DNA of 64,000 nucleotides from Bacteroidales bacterium (lineage in GTDB: Bacteria > Bacteroidota > Bacteroidia > Bacteroidales > UBA4417). Positions 1-10,296 of the stretch are shown here, in pieces. Location of the stretch: the NCBI GenBank assembly GCA_016707705.1, contig JADJHD010000005.1:62001-126000 (forward strand). Direction: 5' to 3'. Both the position numbers and the translations under genes were made by a program. Each line of letters begins with the position of its first letter. Positions within the stretch are counted from its first letter, which is position 1. Below the pieces are notes generated by a model. That model saw nothing but the letters and a program-made list of their open reading frames with translations. It ran no database searches and was not told the DNA's origin.

Positions 1-1134
1 ATCTATGAGATGATGCATTTCTGGCTAAAGAAAGGAGTTGATGGTTTCAGGATGGATGTAATCTCCTTCATCTCAAAGGATACTGACTTCCCGGAACTGC
101 CTTTTTCACATGAGCAGGAATTCCTCCAGCACTATGCCAAGGGCCCCAAGCTTCATGAATATCTTCAGGAGATGAATCGGGAGGTGCTTTCGCATTACGA
201 TATTCTAACTGTTGCCGAGGGAGCAGGGGTAAAACGGGAAGATGTCCTGAATTTCGTTGATGAAGACCGTGGGGAACTCCAAATGCTCTATCATTTCGAG
301 GGAACTGATTTGAAAAACCTGCCTTGGGAAAACCAGCAACCAAATCCTAGATATGATCTAAGAGAGTTTAAAAGAATTTATTCGGAATGGGACGAGATAT
401 TCAGTTCAAAAGGCTGGGGTACCATTTATTTGGGCAATCATGACCAACCCCGAATGGTGAGTCGATGGGGAAATGATGCTCCAGAGTTTCGCTTTCTCTC
501 CTCCAAAATGCTGACAACTTTCCTTCTGAGCATGCGGGCAACACCCTTTTACTATGCCGGCGATGAAATAGCAATGTCGAATATAAGATTCAGTAATATA
601 GATGATTACAACGACATTGCAACGCTTAATAAATACAGGAAATTAGAAGAAGAAGGTGGAGATGAATACACCTATCTTGAGGAAATGAAAGAGTTTTCGA
701 GGGATAATGGCAGAACTCCCATTCAGTGGGATTCATCTGTTAATGCAGGATTCACGAATGGCAAGCCCTGGCTGAAAGTTAATCCGGACCACCTAGAGGT
801 AAATGCAGAAGTTCAGGAGAACGATGAATCCTCTTCTCTGAATTACTTCCGCAGGATGATTCAATTGCGCAAAGATCACAAAGCAATGGTTTATGGAAAA
901 TACACCTTGCTGGACAAATTGAATCCTGCAGTTTATACCTATACCAGGGAATCTGAAGAAGAAGCCTTATTGGTATTGCTGAATTTCAGTCAGAAAGAGG
1001 CTGGTTTTTCTCTCCCATTTGAATTCGGGGATGGAATCCTGTTAATCAACAATTACAACGATGATCTAAAAACAGGAGCCCTACGCCCCTATGAAGCCCG
1101 GATCATCCAACTGAAAACGAACCCTTTATCGTGA
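1..1134 (+). CDS. GH13 alpha-glucosidase (C-terminal part, cut by the window edge)
   Basis: This is the 3' part of a glycoside hydrolase family 13 enzyme of the oligo-1,6-glucosidase/alpha-glucosidase type, which cleaves terminal alpha-glucosidic bonds. The frame is open from base 1 and no start is visible, so the N-terminal half lies outside the window. Three family landmarks can be read: GFRMDV with nucleophile Asp19 of the visible part, TVAEG with the probable acid/base Glu73, and GNHDQPR with the third carboxylate Asp148. The end matches the usual small beta domain, with LLVLLNFS near the C terminus. No signal peptide can be judged. Substrate preference (maltose, isomaltose, trehalose or sucrose) cannot be decided from this part. 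The 248 bases that follow, up to the next gene, contain no recognisable feature. Confidence 0.9.
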   Translation: MYEMMHFWLKKGVDGFRMDVISFISKDTDFPELPFSHEQEFLQHYAKGPKLHEYLQEMNREVLSHYDILTVAEGAGVKREDVLNFVDEDRGELQMLYHFEGTDLKNLPWENQQPNPRYDLREFKRIYSEWDEIFSSKGWGTIYLGNHDQPRMVSRWGNDAPEFRFLSSKMLTTFLLSMRATPFYYAGDEIAMSNIRFSNIDDYNDIATLNKYRKLEEEGGDEYTYLEEMKEFSRDNGRTPIQWDSSVNAGFTNGKPWLKVNPDHLEVNAEVQENDESSSLNYFRRMIQLRKDHKAMVYGKYTLLDKLNPAVYTYTRESEEEALLVLLNFSQKEAGFSLPFEFGDGILLINNYNDDLKTGALRPYEARIIQLKTNPLS

Positions 1135-1382
1135 GCTCGATAGAATTTAATCAGAAACAATCTTCATGTTACTAAAAATCAATAAGGTAATAAGGTTCGT
1201 TGCAAGTCTGACCATTAGGGTTACTAAGGTTAAGGAATAAGAATAAGGTTTATTACGCTAAAGTGCCAAATAATTTCCTGGACAAACCCTTCATAAAAAA
1301 TAGCCCCCCCTAAGATTTGCCTTATTTTTCAATCACTTCTGAATTCTTATCAACGAACTCACATTAAATATCAAGAATTCTC

Positions 1383-2468
1383 ATGGTCGACCTTATCAAT
1401 ACCAGACTAAAGTCGCAGCATATCACCATCAGGCCATTTGAAAGTCCGGTGGATGTTGTTTCCAGCATGGGCGCTATGCAAGCTCAGGATTATGCCATGC
1501 TGAAATGGGCAATAGGATTGCGTTTATCGAAACCCGGACTTAAGTTCGTTGACGAAGCCTTTGACAAAGGAGAAATTGTAAGAACCCATCTGATGCGTCC
1601 AACCTGGCATGTGGTTGCTGCTGCGGACCTGAGGTGGCTTCTGAATCTAACTGCGCCCAGAATCAAATCATCCCTGACTTCAAGGCACAGGGATCTGGGA
1701 CTGACAACTGCAATTATCTCCTCCTGTCTCAGTATTGTTCAGAGATCCCTCGAAAATCACAATCACCTTACAAGGGAAGAATTGATCTCTGAACTGGAGA
1801 AAACAGGCATCGATACCGGAGAAAATCGTGCATCCCATATCCTGATGATGGCTGAATTGGACAATCTGATTTGCAGCGGAAAACATAAAAACGGAAAGCC
1901 CAGCTACGCCCTGATGGATGAATGGGTGCCGAAAAAAGATATTCTTTCAAGGGAAGATTCCCTTAAAAAGCTTGCTATAACATATTTCTCAAGTCACGGA
2001 CCTGCTACAATCCGGGATTTTACCTGGTGGAGCGGATTAAATCAGGGAGATGCCATGAAGGGAATAGAATCCGCCTCAAACGTATTGATTTCTGAAACCA
2101 TCGATGGGAATAAATATTGGATGGGTGAAAATTTCCTTACTCAAGGTGCAGCAAAATCAGGCGTTTTTCTACTTCCAGCCTTTGATGAATACCTGATCAG
2201 CTATGCAGACAGAAAAGAGATTATCATTCCCGGGGTTGAGAGAAAAGCAATCTCCGATAATGGGGTCTTCAGGCCGGTAGTCATAGAAAATGGAAAGATT
2301 ATCGGAATCTGGAAGCGGACTACAGGCAAGCAAAAGGTAAAAATTGGATTTGAGTTTTTCAATCCTGTTTCGGCAAAAACATTCCAAGGCATCAGGAAAC
2401 AGGCTGAATTGTTTGGCAAATTCCTTTCCAAAGAGGTTGTAATTGAAGAACCGGGAACCACCCTTTGA
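1383..2468 (+). CDS. AlkZ/YcaQ-like winged-helix DNA glycosylase family protein
   Basis: The 361-residue protein resembles the HTH_42 family, which includes Streptomyces AlkZ and E. coli YcaQ (AlkX). These monofunctional DNA glycosylases unhook interstrand crosslinks and remove bulky alkylated bases. The N-terminal segment carries QAQDY at residues 33-37, matching the catalytic Q-hydrophobic-Q motif of AlkZ. Winged-helix-like segments follow, for example HGPATIRDFTWWSGL near residue 205, and the length matches the family (about 360-400). No signal peptide is seen, so it should be cytoplasmic. It stands alone, followed by a convergent peptidase gene 58 bp away. The family assignment is good. 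Activity on crosslinks is inferred from the motif only, and many bacterial homologues are uncharacterised. Confidence 0.8.
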   Translation: MVDLINTRLKSQHITIRPFESPVDVVSSMGAMQAQDYAMLKWAIGLRLSKPGLKFVDEAFDKGEIVRTHLMRPTWHVVAAADLRWLLNLTAPRIKSSLTSRHRDLGLTTAIISSCLSIVQRSLENHNHLTREELISELEKTGIDTGENRASHILMMAELDNLICSGKHKNGKPSYALMDEWVPKKDILSREDSLKKLAITYFSSHGPATIRDFTWWSGLNQGDAMKGIESASNVLISETIDGNKYWMGENFLTQGAAKSGVFLLPAFDEYLISYADRKEIIIPGVERKAISDNGVFRPVVIENGKIIGIWKRTTGKQKVKIGFEFFNPVSAKTFQGIRKQAELFGKFLSKEVVIEEPGTTL

Positions 2469-2526
2469 TTTACTCAGGGTAATTCCCGGCTCATAGAATT
2501 CAAAACAAACTTTTCGTTTTATCAGG

Positions 2527-4575
2527 TTATTTGGTGATTGCCTTCAGGGCTTCATCAACTGCCTTAAGCATTGGATCCACTGAAATTGTATTGCCAACAG
2601 CACCCTTCATCCACGACTGTGGAACAAGTCTGCCCTGCTTGTACATCCTGTCAACCTCATCGGAGAACTTGCGGTCTTTTACAAAACCATCTATCTGGAA
2701 ATCAATTAAATGTCCGACAGGATAGTTTGAGAGATAGAGCGGATTGTCGATCATATGCGAATAAATAGCCAAAATAGGCTCATCCTTGCTTCCAAAGACC
2801 GGAGCATAGTATTGATTCCATACATCCTTGGCAATCTTAATAACGGCTTCCTTCAGCTGAGCAGGAGTAGCTTCCGGATTTTCATACATCCATTTCCAGA
2901 CCTGCATATCCACCAGCGATACGCCCATAATTTCATAGCAGGACCAGATAGCATCAAGTGAAGCAAGATGTTCTTTATTGGGATCATTATCCTTGATACC
3001 GAGGAGGGAAAGATCCCTTTTCTGGAAAAGGAAAGCAAGGGCTTCCGTGAATGCTGTATTGGGAACACCTGAGAGCATATAGTTATCGATATCATAGAGG
3101 TCGATGGTTTGCTCAACGTTGTGTCCGAACTCATGGGTGGCAATGTTATAACCCTTGTAATTCATTCCCTCAGGGGTGAGGCGGGTGCGAAGGCGAGCCT
3201 TGTCGCCCTTCATGTAGGCACCTGCTGCATGTCCGGAACCTCTGGCAGGATCAACCTGCACCTTGGAAGCAATGTAATCAGCGCGTTCAGGAGCCCAGCC
3301 AAGCTTGCGGAGAATATTTGGCATATCCTTCTCAAAAGCAGCTGCATTTGGATAAAGTCCTGTAGTTTTTGCAGTCAGTTCATCTTCATTGATGCTGCTG
3401 CGGGCTTTGAAGCCATCATACCAAATGTCAAAAGGCTGAAGATTGCGGCCAAGTCTTTTGCTGATCAATACGCCAACCTGCTTGATTTCGGGTGAAGTAA
3501 TCAGGCTGACAAAGAGTTTTTCAACATCGGCCTGAGGTATCTCCATATTCAATTCAAAAGCTCTCTGGATGTAGGAAGGATATGCAGGGTAGTAAGGATC
3601 TACCTGCTTCATAGCCTTGAAGTTATTAAGCAGCATTTCATAGCGCCTGTCGGGTTCGGCTGTGAAACTGACATCCTTACCATCTTTAAGGACCTTATTA
3701 TCGATTGGATTCCACTGATAATCAGCATTATTGATAACCATTTCAGGAATGCTCTGATCAATGATGCGCTTCATTACAGTATAGACCATCTTCTGTTTTT
3801 CCAGTCCATCGGCTTTGCCATAATGTGACTTCAGCTCATCACGCAGTCCCCAATGGGTAATCAGTTTCATGCCTTCAGGGAAATATGTCTTTCCTGACTG
3901 GTCAACCAGTTTGCCCATCAAGATATTGTATTCCGAAATGTAAAGGTCTGATTTTGTGAGAGCATCGGTAACTTTCTGGTTTAATTCAGCCGGTACCCGT
4001 GAGGTGAAAACATCGCCCATTCTGGCATAGGCCCATTGGGTACGATTCCAGCTTTCACCAAATTTGGTTTTCTCTTCCAAGGTATAAAAAGGGAAATTCA
4101 GGGCAGTGATGAATGCAATCTTATTCAGAAAAAGATCATCGGTAAGGTGAGCCGATGGAGAAAACGCCGCGAACATTTCATCGATGGGAGTAAGCTCCGG
4201 ACCGTCAAGGTCAACAGGGATGCGAAGATCCATGCTCATTTTATTGAAATTCCCATATAGAACCTCAAATGAAGTTTGAAGTTTGTTGAAAAGCACATTC
4301 AGCTTTGCAGAATCAGCAATGAAGTTTTCGAGGCAGAATTTTGAAAACTCTTCAGCAGTTCCATCTCCTTTTTGCCAGAGAGAAGCCGCTTGCTTCACAC
4401 CTCTCTCAATGCGGAATTTTGCATCAGGACCGCATGAGTCAGTAAGTTGTTTAATCACATTATCCATGGTAGCAGGATTGATAAAGGTAACTGAACTGCC
4501 ATCCTTTCCTGACGGCTGTTTGCAAGCTGCAAGAACCAGCAGGATCAATGCAGGCAATAAGAGGATTTTTTTCAT
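2527..4575 (-). CDS. Lipoprotein zinc metallopeptidase, HEXXH gluzincin type
   Basis: A 682-residue predicted lipoprotein: the N terminus is a short basic and hydrophobic stretch ending in the lipobox LAAC, with the acylated Cys at residue 18. The catalytic site is HEFGH (His481, Glu482, His485). A glutamate in TEALAF, about 26 residues after the second His (near 511), fits the third zinc ligand of clan MA gluzincins (M2/M3-like). The length and the mostly helical look recall dipeptidyl peptidase III (M49). However, M49 enzymes generally have a six-residue HEXXGH site, and here it is the five-residue form, so the exact family is left open. It is probably a periplasmic or surface enzyme acting on peptides. 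It stands alone between convergent and unrelated neighbours. Confidence 0.75.
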   Translation of the reverse strand: MKKILLLPALILLVLAACKQPSGKDGSSVTFINPATMDNVIKQLTDSCGPDAKFRIERGVKQAASLWQKGDGTAEEFSKFCLENFIADSAKLNVLFNKLQTSFEVLYGNFNKMSMDLRIPVDLDGPELTPIDEMFAAFSPSAHLTDDLFLNKIAFITALNFPFYTLEEKTKFGESWNRTQWAYARMGDVFTSRVPAELNQKVTDALTKSDLYISEYNILMGKLVDQSGKTYFPEGMKLITHWGLRDELKSHYGKADGLEKQKMVYTVMKRIIDQSIPEMVINNADYQWNPIDNKVLKDGKDVSFTAEPDRRYEMLLNNFKAMKQVDPYYPAYPSYIQRAFELNMEIPQADVEKLFVSLITSPEIKQVGVLISKRLGRNLQPFDIWYDGFKARSSINEDELTAKTTGLYPNAAAFEKDMPNILRKLGWAPERADYIASKVQVDPARGSGHAAGAYMKGDKARLRTRLTPEGMNYKGYNIATHEFGHNVEQTIDLYDIDNYMLSGVPNTAFTEALAFLFQKRDLSLLGIKDNDPNKEHLASLDAIWSCYEIMGVSLVDMQVWKWMYENPEATPAQLKEAVIKIAKDVWNQYYAPVFGSKDEPILAIYSHMIDNPLYLSNYPVGHLIDFQIDGFVKDRKFSDEVDRMYKQGRLVPQSWMKGAVGNTISVDPMLKAVDEALKAITK

Positions 4576-4740
4576 TTTATTCCGTGTAGAGATGTTTTAA
4601 TCATTGGTAAAAGTATGCAGATTTATCACATTCATTATTATGTTTTGCTGAGTTAATTCTTAGGGCTCATTTTGAGTTTACATTCTTGATTGTCAATCCA
4701 ATGTAATAAAGAATAAATCGCAGTAAAACAGCTAAACAGC

Positions 4741-5286
4741 CTAATAACAATTATAGCTTACTATTTCCTCAATTGGTTTACGGGTCTTCTTGCGCAGGGG
4801 GTATCCATCTTCGGCATAACCGATACTGATCACCAGGGCAACATCCTTTGAAGCAGGAATATTCAGCAATTTTTTAAGTCTGGGTTCATTATACCAGCCC
4901 ATCATACAAGTTCCCAGTCCTTCTTCTGCAGCCTGCAGACAAAAATGCTCAGCCACTATGCCCATATCCATTAACCTCCAGTCCTTCTTCTTCAGAAACA
5001 TGGCAAAACGATTTATTAGACTGGGTTTCTCCATAACCAATACCACCAGAACACGGGTATTCAAAGTGAATTTATTGAACTTAACCGTCTCCGAAAATGT
5101 TGCCTTTGCCACCTCTTCGCGCAATGGTTCCTTGTCGACAACAATAAACTTCCAGGGTTGCAGATTACTTGCAGAAGGAGCCAATCGGGCAGCCTCCAAA
5201 CATCGGTTTAGTTTTTCAGGTTCTACGGATAGACTGGAATATTTCCGGACACTCTGACGAATTGAAATTAGATTTTGGAAGGACAT
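4741..5286 (-). CDS. Nitroreductase family protein (FMN-dependent)
   Basis: An FMN-dependent oxidoreductase of the nitroreductase family. The start chosen at 5286 gives 181 residues and places the family hallmark RQSVRKY at residues 10-16. A longer in-frame start at 5346 would add 20 residues that look non-conserved and would overlap the divergent gene. Other family features are SASNLQPWKFIVV, which contacts the phosphate of FMN, and GLGTCMMGWY followed by a VISIGY strand. These proteins usually form dimers and reduce nitroaromatics, quinones or unknown substrates with NAD(P)H. The natural substrate cannot be told from the sequence. Only 54 bp separate it from the divergent MEMO1-AMMECR1 gene, so the two may share a control region. 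Confidence 0.88.
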   Translation of the reverse strand: MSFQNLISIRQSVRKYSSLSVEPEKLNRCLEAARLAPSASNLQPWKFIVVDKEPLREEVAKATFSETVKFNKFTLNTRVLVVLVMEKPSLINRFAMFLKKKDWRLMDMGIVAEHFCLQAAEEGLGTCMMGWYNEPRLKKLLNIPASKDVALVISIGYAEDGYPLRKKTRKPIEEIVSYNCY

Positions 5287-5340
5287 TGGCAGGGAAATGC
5301 TAAGGATTTGTTGTAATTTTAGATAGTCAATGCACAGTAA

Positions 5341-6870
5341 ATGCAACCGCCAAAATTACGCTTTTTGTTTTCTGTATTGCTGTGCGGCTTATTTGTCCAC
5401 AATAGCCATTCTTCAGTTATAAATCCCTGTATGCAGTCCCCTGATACAAATCTTGAAAACCGCAATCCATCCGTTGCCGGAAAGTTCTATCCCAATGACC
5501 CGATAGAACTGCGGCAGGAATTGAAGGACTATTTTTCCAGGACTGCCACGCCTGAGAGTGCCTCAAATACAATGGCTGTTATTGCGCCTCATGCCGGATA
5601 TGTTTTTTCCGGAGAAGTAGCGGCGGCGGCTATCAAGCAACTGGATCCGAAGAAGGAATACAAAACGGTGTTTATCATTGCCTGCAGCCACAGGGCATCT
5701 TTCAGGGGAGCGGCTGTCTATACAAAAGGCAACTACCTTACACCTCTTGGGGAAGTGCCTGTAAATTTTGAAATTGCAGGAAAACTAGCCAAGTCAGACA
5801 GTATTCTTTCATTCGATCCGTGGTATCAGGAAAACGAACATAGCATTGAAGTTTTGTTACCCTTTCTGCAGTATTACCTGGAAAAGCCGTTTAAAATTGT
5901 TCCCATTCTGCTTGGGACTCAGGATCCCGCTATTTGCAAAGCTATATCCTCACAACTTAAACCGTGGTTCACGAAAGAAAATGCATTTGTCATAAGTACT
6001 GATTTCTCGCACTACCCCTCCTATGATAATGCCATCAAAACAGACAATACTCTGGCAGAAGCCATTCTTTCCAATAGTTCTGAAAAATTGATAAAAACCG
6101 AGCATTCAGTCCTGGAACAAAAGATTGGGAATCTCGCCACAGGCTGCTGTTCATGGCCAGCAGTGCTTACGTTGGTGTACCTGAGCGAAGGTGATAACGG
6201 ACTGAAATACAGCAGAATACTTTACAGGAATTCAGGAGATTCGAAGTATGGTGATAAGGATAGGGTGGTTGGATATCATGCAATCAGACTTTCATTGGAG
6301 GAAAATACAAAGCCCGGATTTAAGCTGGAAGACAATGAGTGCGTGGTCTTGCTCAGCATTGCCAGACAAACTATCCAAAACTATGCAGAAAAGGGCAAAA
6401 TGCCTGATGTTCCTGAAATACAACTAACGCCCAATCTCCGACAGAAGGCAGGAGCCTTTGTTACCCTGAAGAAAAATGGACAGTTGAGGGGTTGCATTGG
6501 ACATTTTGAAGCGAATATGCCTCTTTTTGAAATCGTTATGCAAATGGCTGTTGCTGCAGCATTTCAGGATCACAGGTTCCAGCCTGTTCAGGTTGAAGAA
6601 ATTGATGATTTGCATATAGATATCTCAATCCTGACTCCAATGAGCAAAATCAAATCGGTTGATGAAATCAGGCTTGGAATTGATGGTATTTATGTGAAAA
6701 AGGGAAACAGGGCCGGAACATTTCTGCCTCAGGTTGCCACCGATACTGGCTGGAATCTGGATGAATTTTTGGGGCATTGCTCCCGCGACAAGGCCGGAAT
6801 TGGCTGGGACGGATGGAGGGACAAGGAGACAGAAATTTATATTTATCAGGCGATGGTAATTGAAGAGTGA
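5341..6870 (+). CDS. AmmeMemoRadiSam system protein B/A fusion (MEMO1 + AMMECR1)
   Basis: Two domains of the AmmeMemoRadiSam group are fused in 509 residues. Residues about 40-310 are a MEMO1 domain: PSVAGKFYP at its start, then IAPHAGYVFSG, STDFSHYPSYDNA and EHSIEVLLPFLQY, which carry the metal-site His/Asp residues related to extradiol dioxygenases. Residues about 325-505 are an AMMECR1 domain (GAFVTLKKNGQLRGCIGHFE). The N terminus is hydrophobic after a basic start (about residues 5-25) and looks like a signal peptide. An internal ATG at 5431 would give a form starting directly before the MEMO domain. The third usual member, a radical SAM enzyme, is not next door. The cellular role of this group is still not firmly known. 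Confidence 0.85.
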   Translation: MQPPKLRFLFSVLLCGLFVHNSHSSVINPCMQSPDTNLENRNPSVAGKFYPNDPIELRQELKDYFSRTATPESASNTMAVIAPHAGYVFSGEVAAAAIKQLDPKKEYKTVFIIACSHRASFRGAAVYTKGNYLTPLGEVPVNFEIAGKLAKSDSILSFDPWYQENEHSIEVLLPFLQYYLEKPFKIVPILLGTQDPAICKAISSQLKPWFTKENAFVISTDFSHYPSYDNAIKTDNTLAEAILSNSSEKLIKTEHSVLEQKIGNLATGCCSWPAVLTLVYLSEGDNGLKYSRILYRNSGDSKYGDKDRVVGYHAIRLSLEENTKPGFKLEDNECVVLLSIARQTIQNYAEKGKMPDVPEIQLTPNLRQKAGAFVTLKKNGQLRGCIGHFEANMPLFEIVMQMAVAAAFQDHRFQPVQVEEIDDLHIDISILTPMSKIKSVDEIRLGIDGIYVKKGNRAGTFLPQVATDTGWNLDEFLGHCSRDKAGIGWDGWRDKETEIYIYQAMVIEE

Positions 6871-6981
6871 AAGCAAATTGTGAATAAATAGATTGTTCTG
6901 CCCATCAGGAATAATCTTTGCTTTTGTATTTTTGATCATTGATTATTCTCTATTTATATTATTGATTTTAAATTATTTAAG

Positions 6982-7680
6982 ATGTTAGTTAAATCCTATT
7001 TCAGGGATTTTGTTTCCCTGCTTTATCCCCGGCTTTGTATGGCCTGCGGCGACACTCTCTTTCGTCATGAAGAGGTAATATGTACTATTTGTTTGGGAGA
7101 ATTACCCAGGACAAAATTCCATCTGTATGAGGACAGTCCCCTCGACAAGGTATTCTGGGGTCGGGTTCCTGTTTGCAAGACTGCTGCTCTTTTTTACTTC
7201 AGCAAGGGAGGAAGGGTTCAGCACCTGGTACACCAGCTGAAGTATAAAGGTCGGAAAGAGGTAGGCGTATTGACTGGCAGGATGTTGGGAAAAGAAATAT
7301 GGACAGTGCAGGATTATCATGAAATCCAGAGAATTATCCCGGTTCCGCTACATCCGAGGAAATTCAAAAAGAGAGGATACAACCAAAGCGAGCAGATAGC
7401 CATTGGAATATCAGAAGCTACCGGACTACCGGTTGATATCAGTTCATTTGTAAGAACGGTAGCTTCCGAAACCCAAACCCGCAAAGCCCGTTTTGCCCGC
7501 TTCGAAAATGTGAAGGAAATATTCCATGTGGCAGACCCAGAAACACTTGTGAATCAACACATTCTACTTGTGGATGATGTGATTACCACCGGTTCCACCT
7601 TAGAATCCTGCGTGAATATTCTGCTTGCCGTGCCCGGAATCAAGATTAGCATTGCTTCCATAGCCTATGCAGTAGTCTAA
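6982..7680 (+). CDS. ComF family phosphoribosyltransferase-like protein
   Basis: A 232-residue ComF/GntX-type protein. The N-terminal part holds a four-cysteine zinc-ribbon pattern (C19xxC22 and C35xxC38). The C-terminal half is a type I phosphoribosyltransferase fold with the PRPP loop ILLVDDVITTGST and the preceding KKRGYNQSEQIA segment conserved in ComF. In naturally competent bacteria ComF is required for uptake or recombination of transforming DNA; in many Bacteroidota its role is untested. No signal peptide is present, consistent with a cytoplasmic protein. It lies 111 bp after the MEMO1 fusion and ends only 7 bp from the convergent lamin-tail gene, with no clear terminator in that gap. 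Confidence 0.88.
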   Translation: MLVKSYFRDFVSLLYPRLCMACGDTLFRHEEVICTICLGELPRTKFHLYEDSPLDKVFWGRVPVCKTAALFYFSKGGRVQHLVHQLKYKGRKEVGVLTGRMLGKEIWTVQDYHEIQRIIPVPLHPRKFKKRGYNQSEQIAIGISEATGLPVDISSFVRTVASETQTRKARFARFENVKEIFHVADPETLVNQHILLVDDVITTGSTLESCVNILLAVPGIKISIASIAYAVV

Positions 7681-7687
7681 AAACATC

Positions 7688-10284
7688 TTACAGATAAGCA
7701 CCCAATACCGCAGTGGTTTTGTATTTCCTGACGTGACCCTTCAAGTCAAATACTTCCGCCAGAATTACATATCGGCCAATTGGTGCTTTCCTGTTTTTGC
7801 TATCCATTCCGTCCCATGTCCAGATGGCAGATGTACCTGCAAGTTCATTGGAAGAGATGCTCCTGATTTGTAATCCCAGAGCATCATAAATTGAAATGCT
7901 GGCATTGTATCCTTCTCCAGGAATTTGCAACTGATAAACAGCACATCATCATGACCATCATTATCCGGAGAGAATATTGCAGGTGATACTGTTAATTCTC
8001 CTTCCTTTAACAATGCGGCACCAAATTGCGAGTTTTGATAGGCTGGCGTTGCAAATCCAACTGTACTTGCTGCTGAATGCCAGTTACCAGGCTCATTGGA
8101 GGAAATCTCAGGGTTGATTCTTTCCAGAGAAATGCCATCTGTGTTGGTCAGCAGGCCATATTGCATGGATTCTGAATAGGACATTTGGTCGATAAGACTT
8201 CCTGATTTATGAGCCAGGGCAAGGCAACCACCTCCGTTCGTGAGAGATGGCATTTTTTCAACCATGACTAAACCCTGTCGGTTCGGGCAATAATAGCAGG
8301 ATGCCAGAGAAGCAGTATCAATGCAAACAGCAACATAATCGCCGGGAAACAACAACCTGGATTGGGTTTGCAAATCACAAATGCCGAAAAGAGAGCCGCT
8401 AATAGTGTCCATCTCAGCGAGGGTCAGTTCGAAAAGATCCAGAACCTTGTCTGAGCGATTATACAACTCAACAAAATCAACGCAACCCTCTTTTGGATCA
8501 AACAAAACCTCATTGATTACCACATCATTCTCTTCAATCACTTCAGGCATTGCCAGTTTTACAGGTTCAATACTTATGGCATTTCCTGAACAATCCCTCA
8601 AATCAGCTGAAACCGACAGAGTATAAATAACTCCTGATGAAAGCGGTGTTTGAAAAACAAGCCGAATGCTGCGATCCGACAAACCTGTCAACTGAACTTT
8701 GAACGGTGAACCTATTCCCTGATCAACCTGATAATTCATGGGATTCAGCAGAGCAAGCGTATCCATTCCTTCACTGAAATCCAATAAAATGCAAAATGAA
8801 TTGGGCAAACCGACTGAGGTAATATGGGGGCTCAAAGTATCTGGATTTTCGGCATCAACAGAGTTCAATGCGCCGGGAGTTCCTCCTGCCGTATTTATTG
8901 AGGCGGTCCAGTTATCACTGCCATGACAGGGATTTCCGGGATCTATCATCTCAAGGGACCAACCTCCATATCCCTTATAATCTGAATGATACCAGCTCTC
9001 ATCATAATTGAGGGAATGCACCGTCCTTCCCTGCGGGTTTTTAAGAATTAGGATAGTCCCAGTGTTGGGAAGGGTGAAAGTTGAGAAACTGATAAGTTTT
9101 CCAAAGCTCTCAAAGTATGGAACGGCATCATCATCACAAAGAATTGCATATTCTCCAGCTCCAAGATTATCTTCTGGCAGCGATTTTACCGTTGAGCCAA
9201 TGTTGAGATTCCAGCCATTAAGATTGATTGCATTTGGAGATGAATTGTAAATTTCGAGGAACTCAAAGGGTGGCAATGAAACAGCAGGATCCGGATCGCA
9301 CAAAATTTCGGTAATCAGCAATTCATAGGAGCCCGATTCATGCCATCTGAAGCTTTTCGACTGAGATGTCAAGGAATTTCCCGCAAAATCAGTCACCCCG
9401 GATACTGTGATATCGTAGGAAATATCTGATTCAAAGTTCTTGTTAAAGGTCAGGTACACCAAACTTGGATCAAGAGCATCGCGCTGAGCAAGAGCAGGTT
9501 GTCCAATTCCGGAATTAACAGAATAATTTGAATTGAGTCCGGAATTTTCAAGATTGACACCCTCATTAAACTGCAGTTTCAGACTATTTGCGGTCATGAG
9601 TGACACAGAAATAAACTCAGGGGGGATATTATCTATCTGTATGGGTCCCATATAGAAATCATCAAAGTAAAATTTGGTAGAATTGCTGCCGGTATATTTG
9701 CAACTCACTCCTATCCAGCCGGCAAGGGAATGACCCTGATCAGTCCCCGAAGCCTCCTGTTTCAGGTCAAAGCCGCCAAGGGGGTCTGCAAAGAGATTCC
9801 AGTTCCCGGCTTCATCCCTGCTCACTTTAATTCTCACTGCGAATGATGCGGCCAATAGTCCTTCCGTTCCTCTGCATACCGAAACGACAGAAGTACCTGT
9901 TTGCCTGAATAATTCAATGGCATCCTGAGATCCGCTTTCGCCAAAACGAAGAAAATACCCGTTCAGCGGGCCTTCCATATCAGGCTGATCTGAGCTCAGG
10001 TAGATCTTTGCATAGTTGTTATCCGAGGGACTGAATGCCAGTCTGATCCAAAATCTCCATTCAGTTACCGGTGAAATTGACGATGCTGAAGACAGGGATG
10101 AAACCCCTTCGGTGCTTGCATTCAGCTGAAGCTGGAATTGAGGATTGACATTGAATTCGGCTGCATCTCCCGACCAGCCTGGGTTAGAAGTGAAATTTCC
10201 ATCAGAAAAATCATCTGTGAATTGTGCGAAGTTTCTCCCCGACAACATTGTCAGGAAGAAGAAAATTGTAATGGTTTTCTTCAT
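7688..10284 (-). CDS. Secreted lamin-tail-domain surface protein, frameshifted near 7935
   Basis: A large exported protein of about 860 residues. The start at 10284 (MKKTITIFFFLTMLSG) gives a good signal peptide; a longer in-frame extension to 10512 overlaps asd and its promoter and is rejected. Two lamin-tail domains can be recognised (LLITEILCDPDP and VVINEVLFDPKEG, each followed by a WNL or FELT strand), separated by Ig-like strands. The C terminus should be a FlgD-like/gliding-type cap (FSPDNDGHDDVLFI, then WTWDGMD and KTTAVLGAYL), but these parts are in two frames that switch at about 7930-7945. A 7-nt loss between copies of atcagtt, or a single-base loss, would explain it. Probable role: a cell-surface or extracellular binding protein. 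Lamin-tail proteins often accompany nucleases or adhesins; no nuclease motif is seen. Confidence 0.75.
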
Positions 10285-10296
10285 AGGACATGCTCC

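Noticed and set aside
1135..1382. A tRNA or small RNA after the GH13 gene, prompted by GGTTCG near 1194.
   Set aside because: There is no acceptor stem or cloverleaf around it. The region is AT-rich and unstructured.
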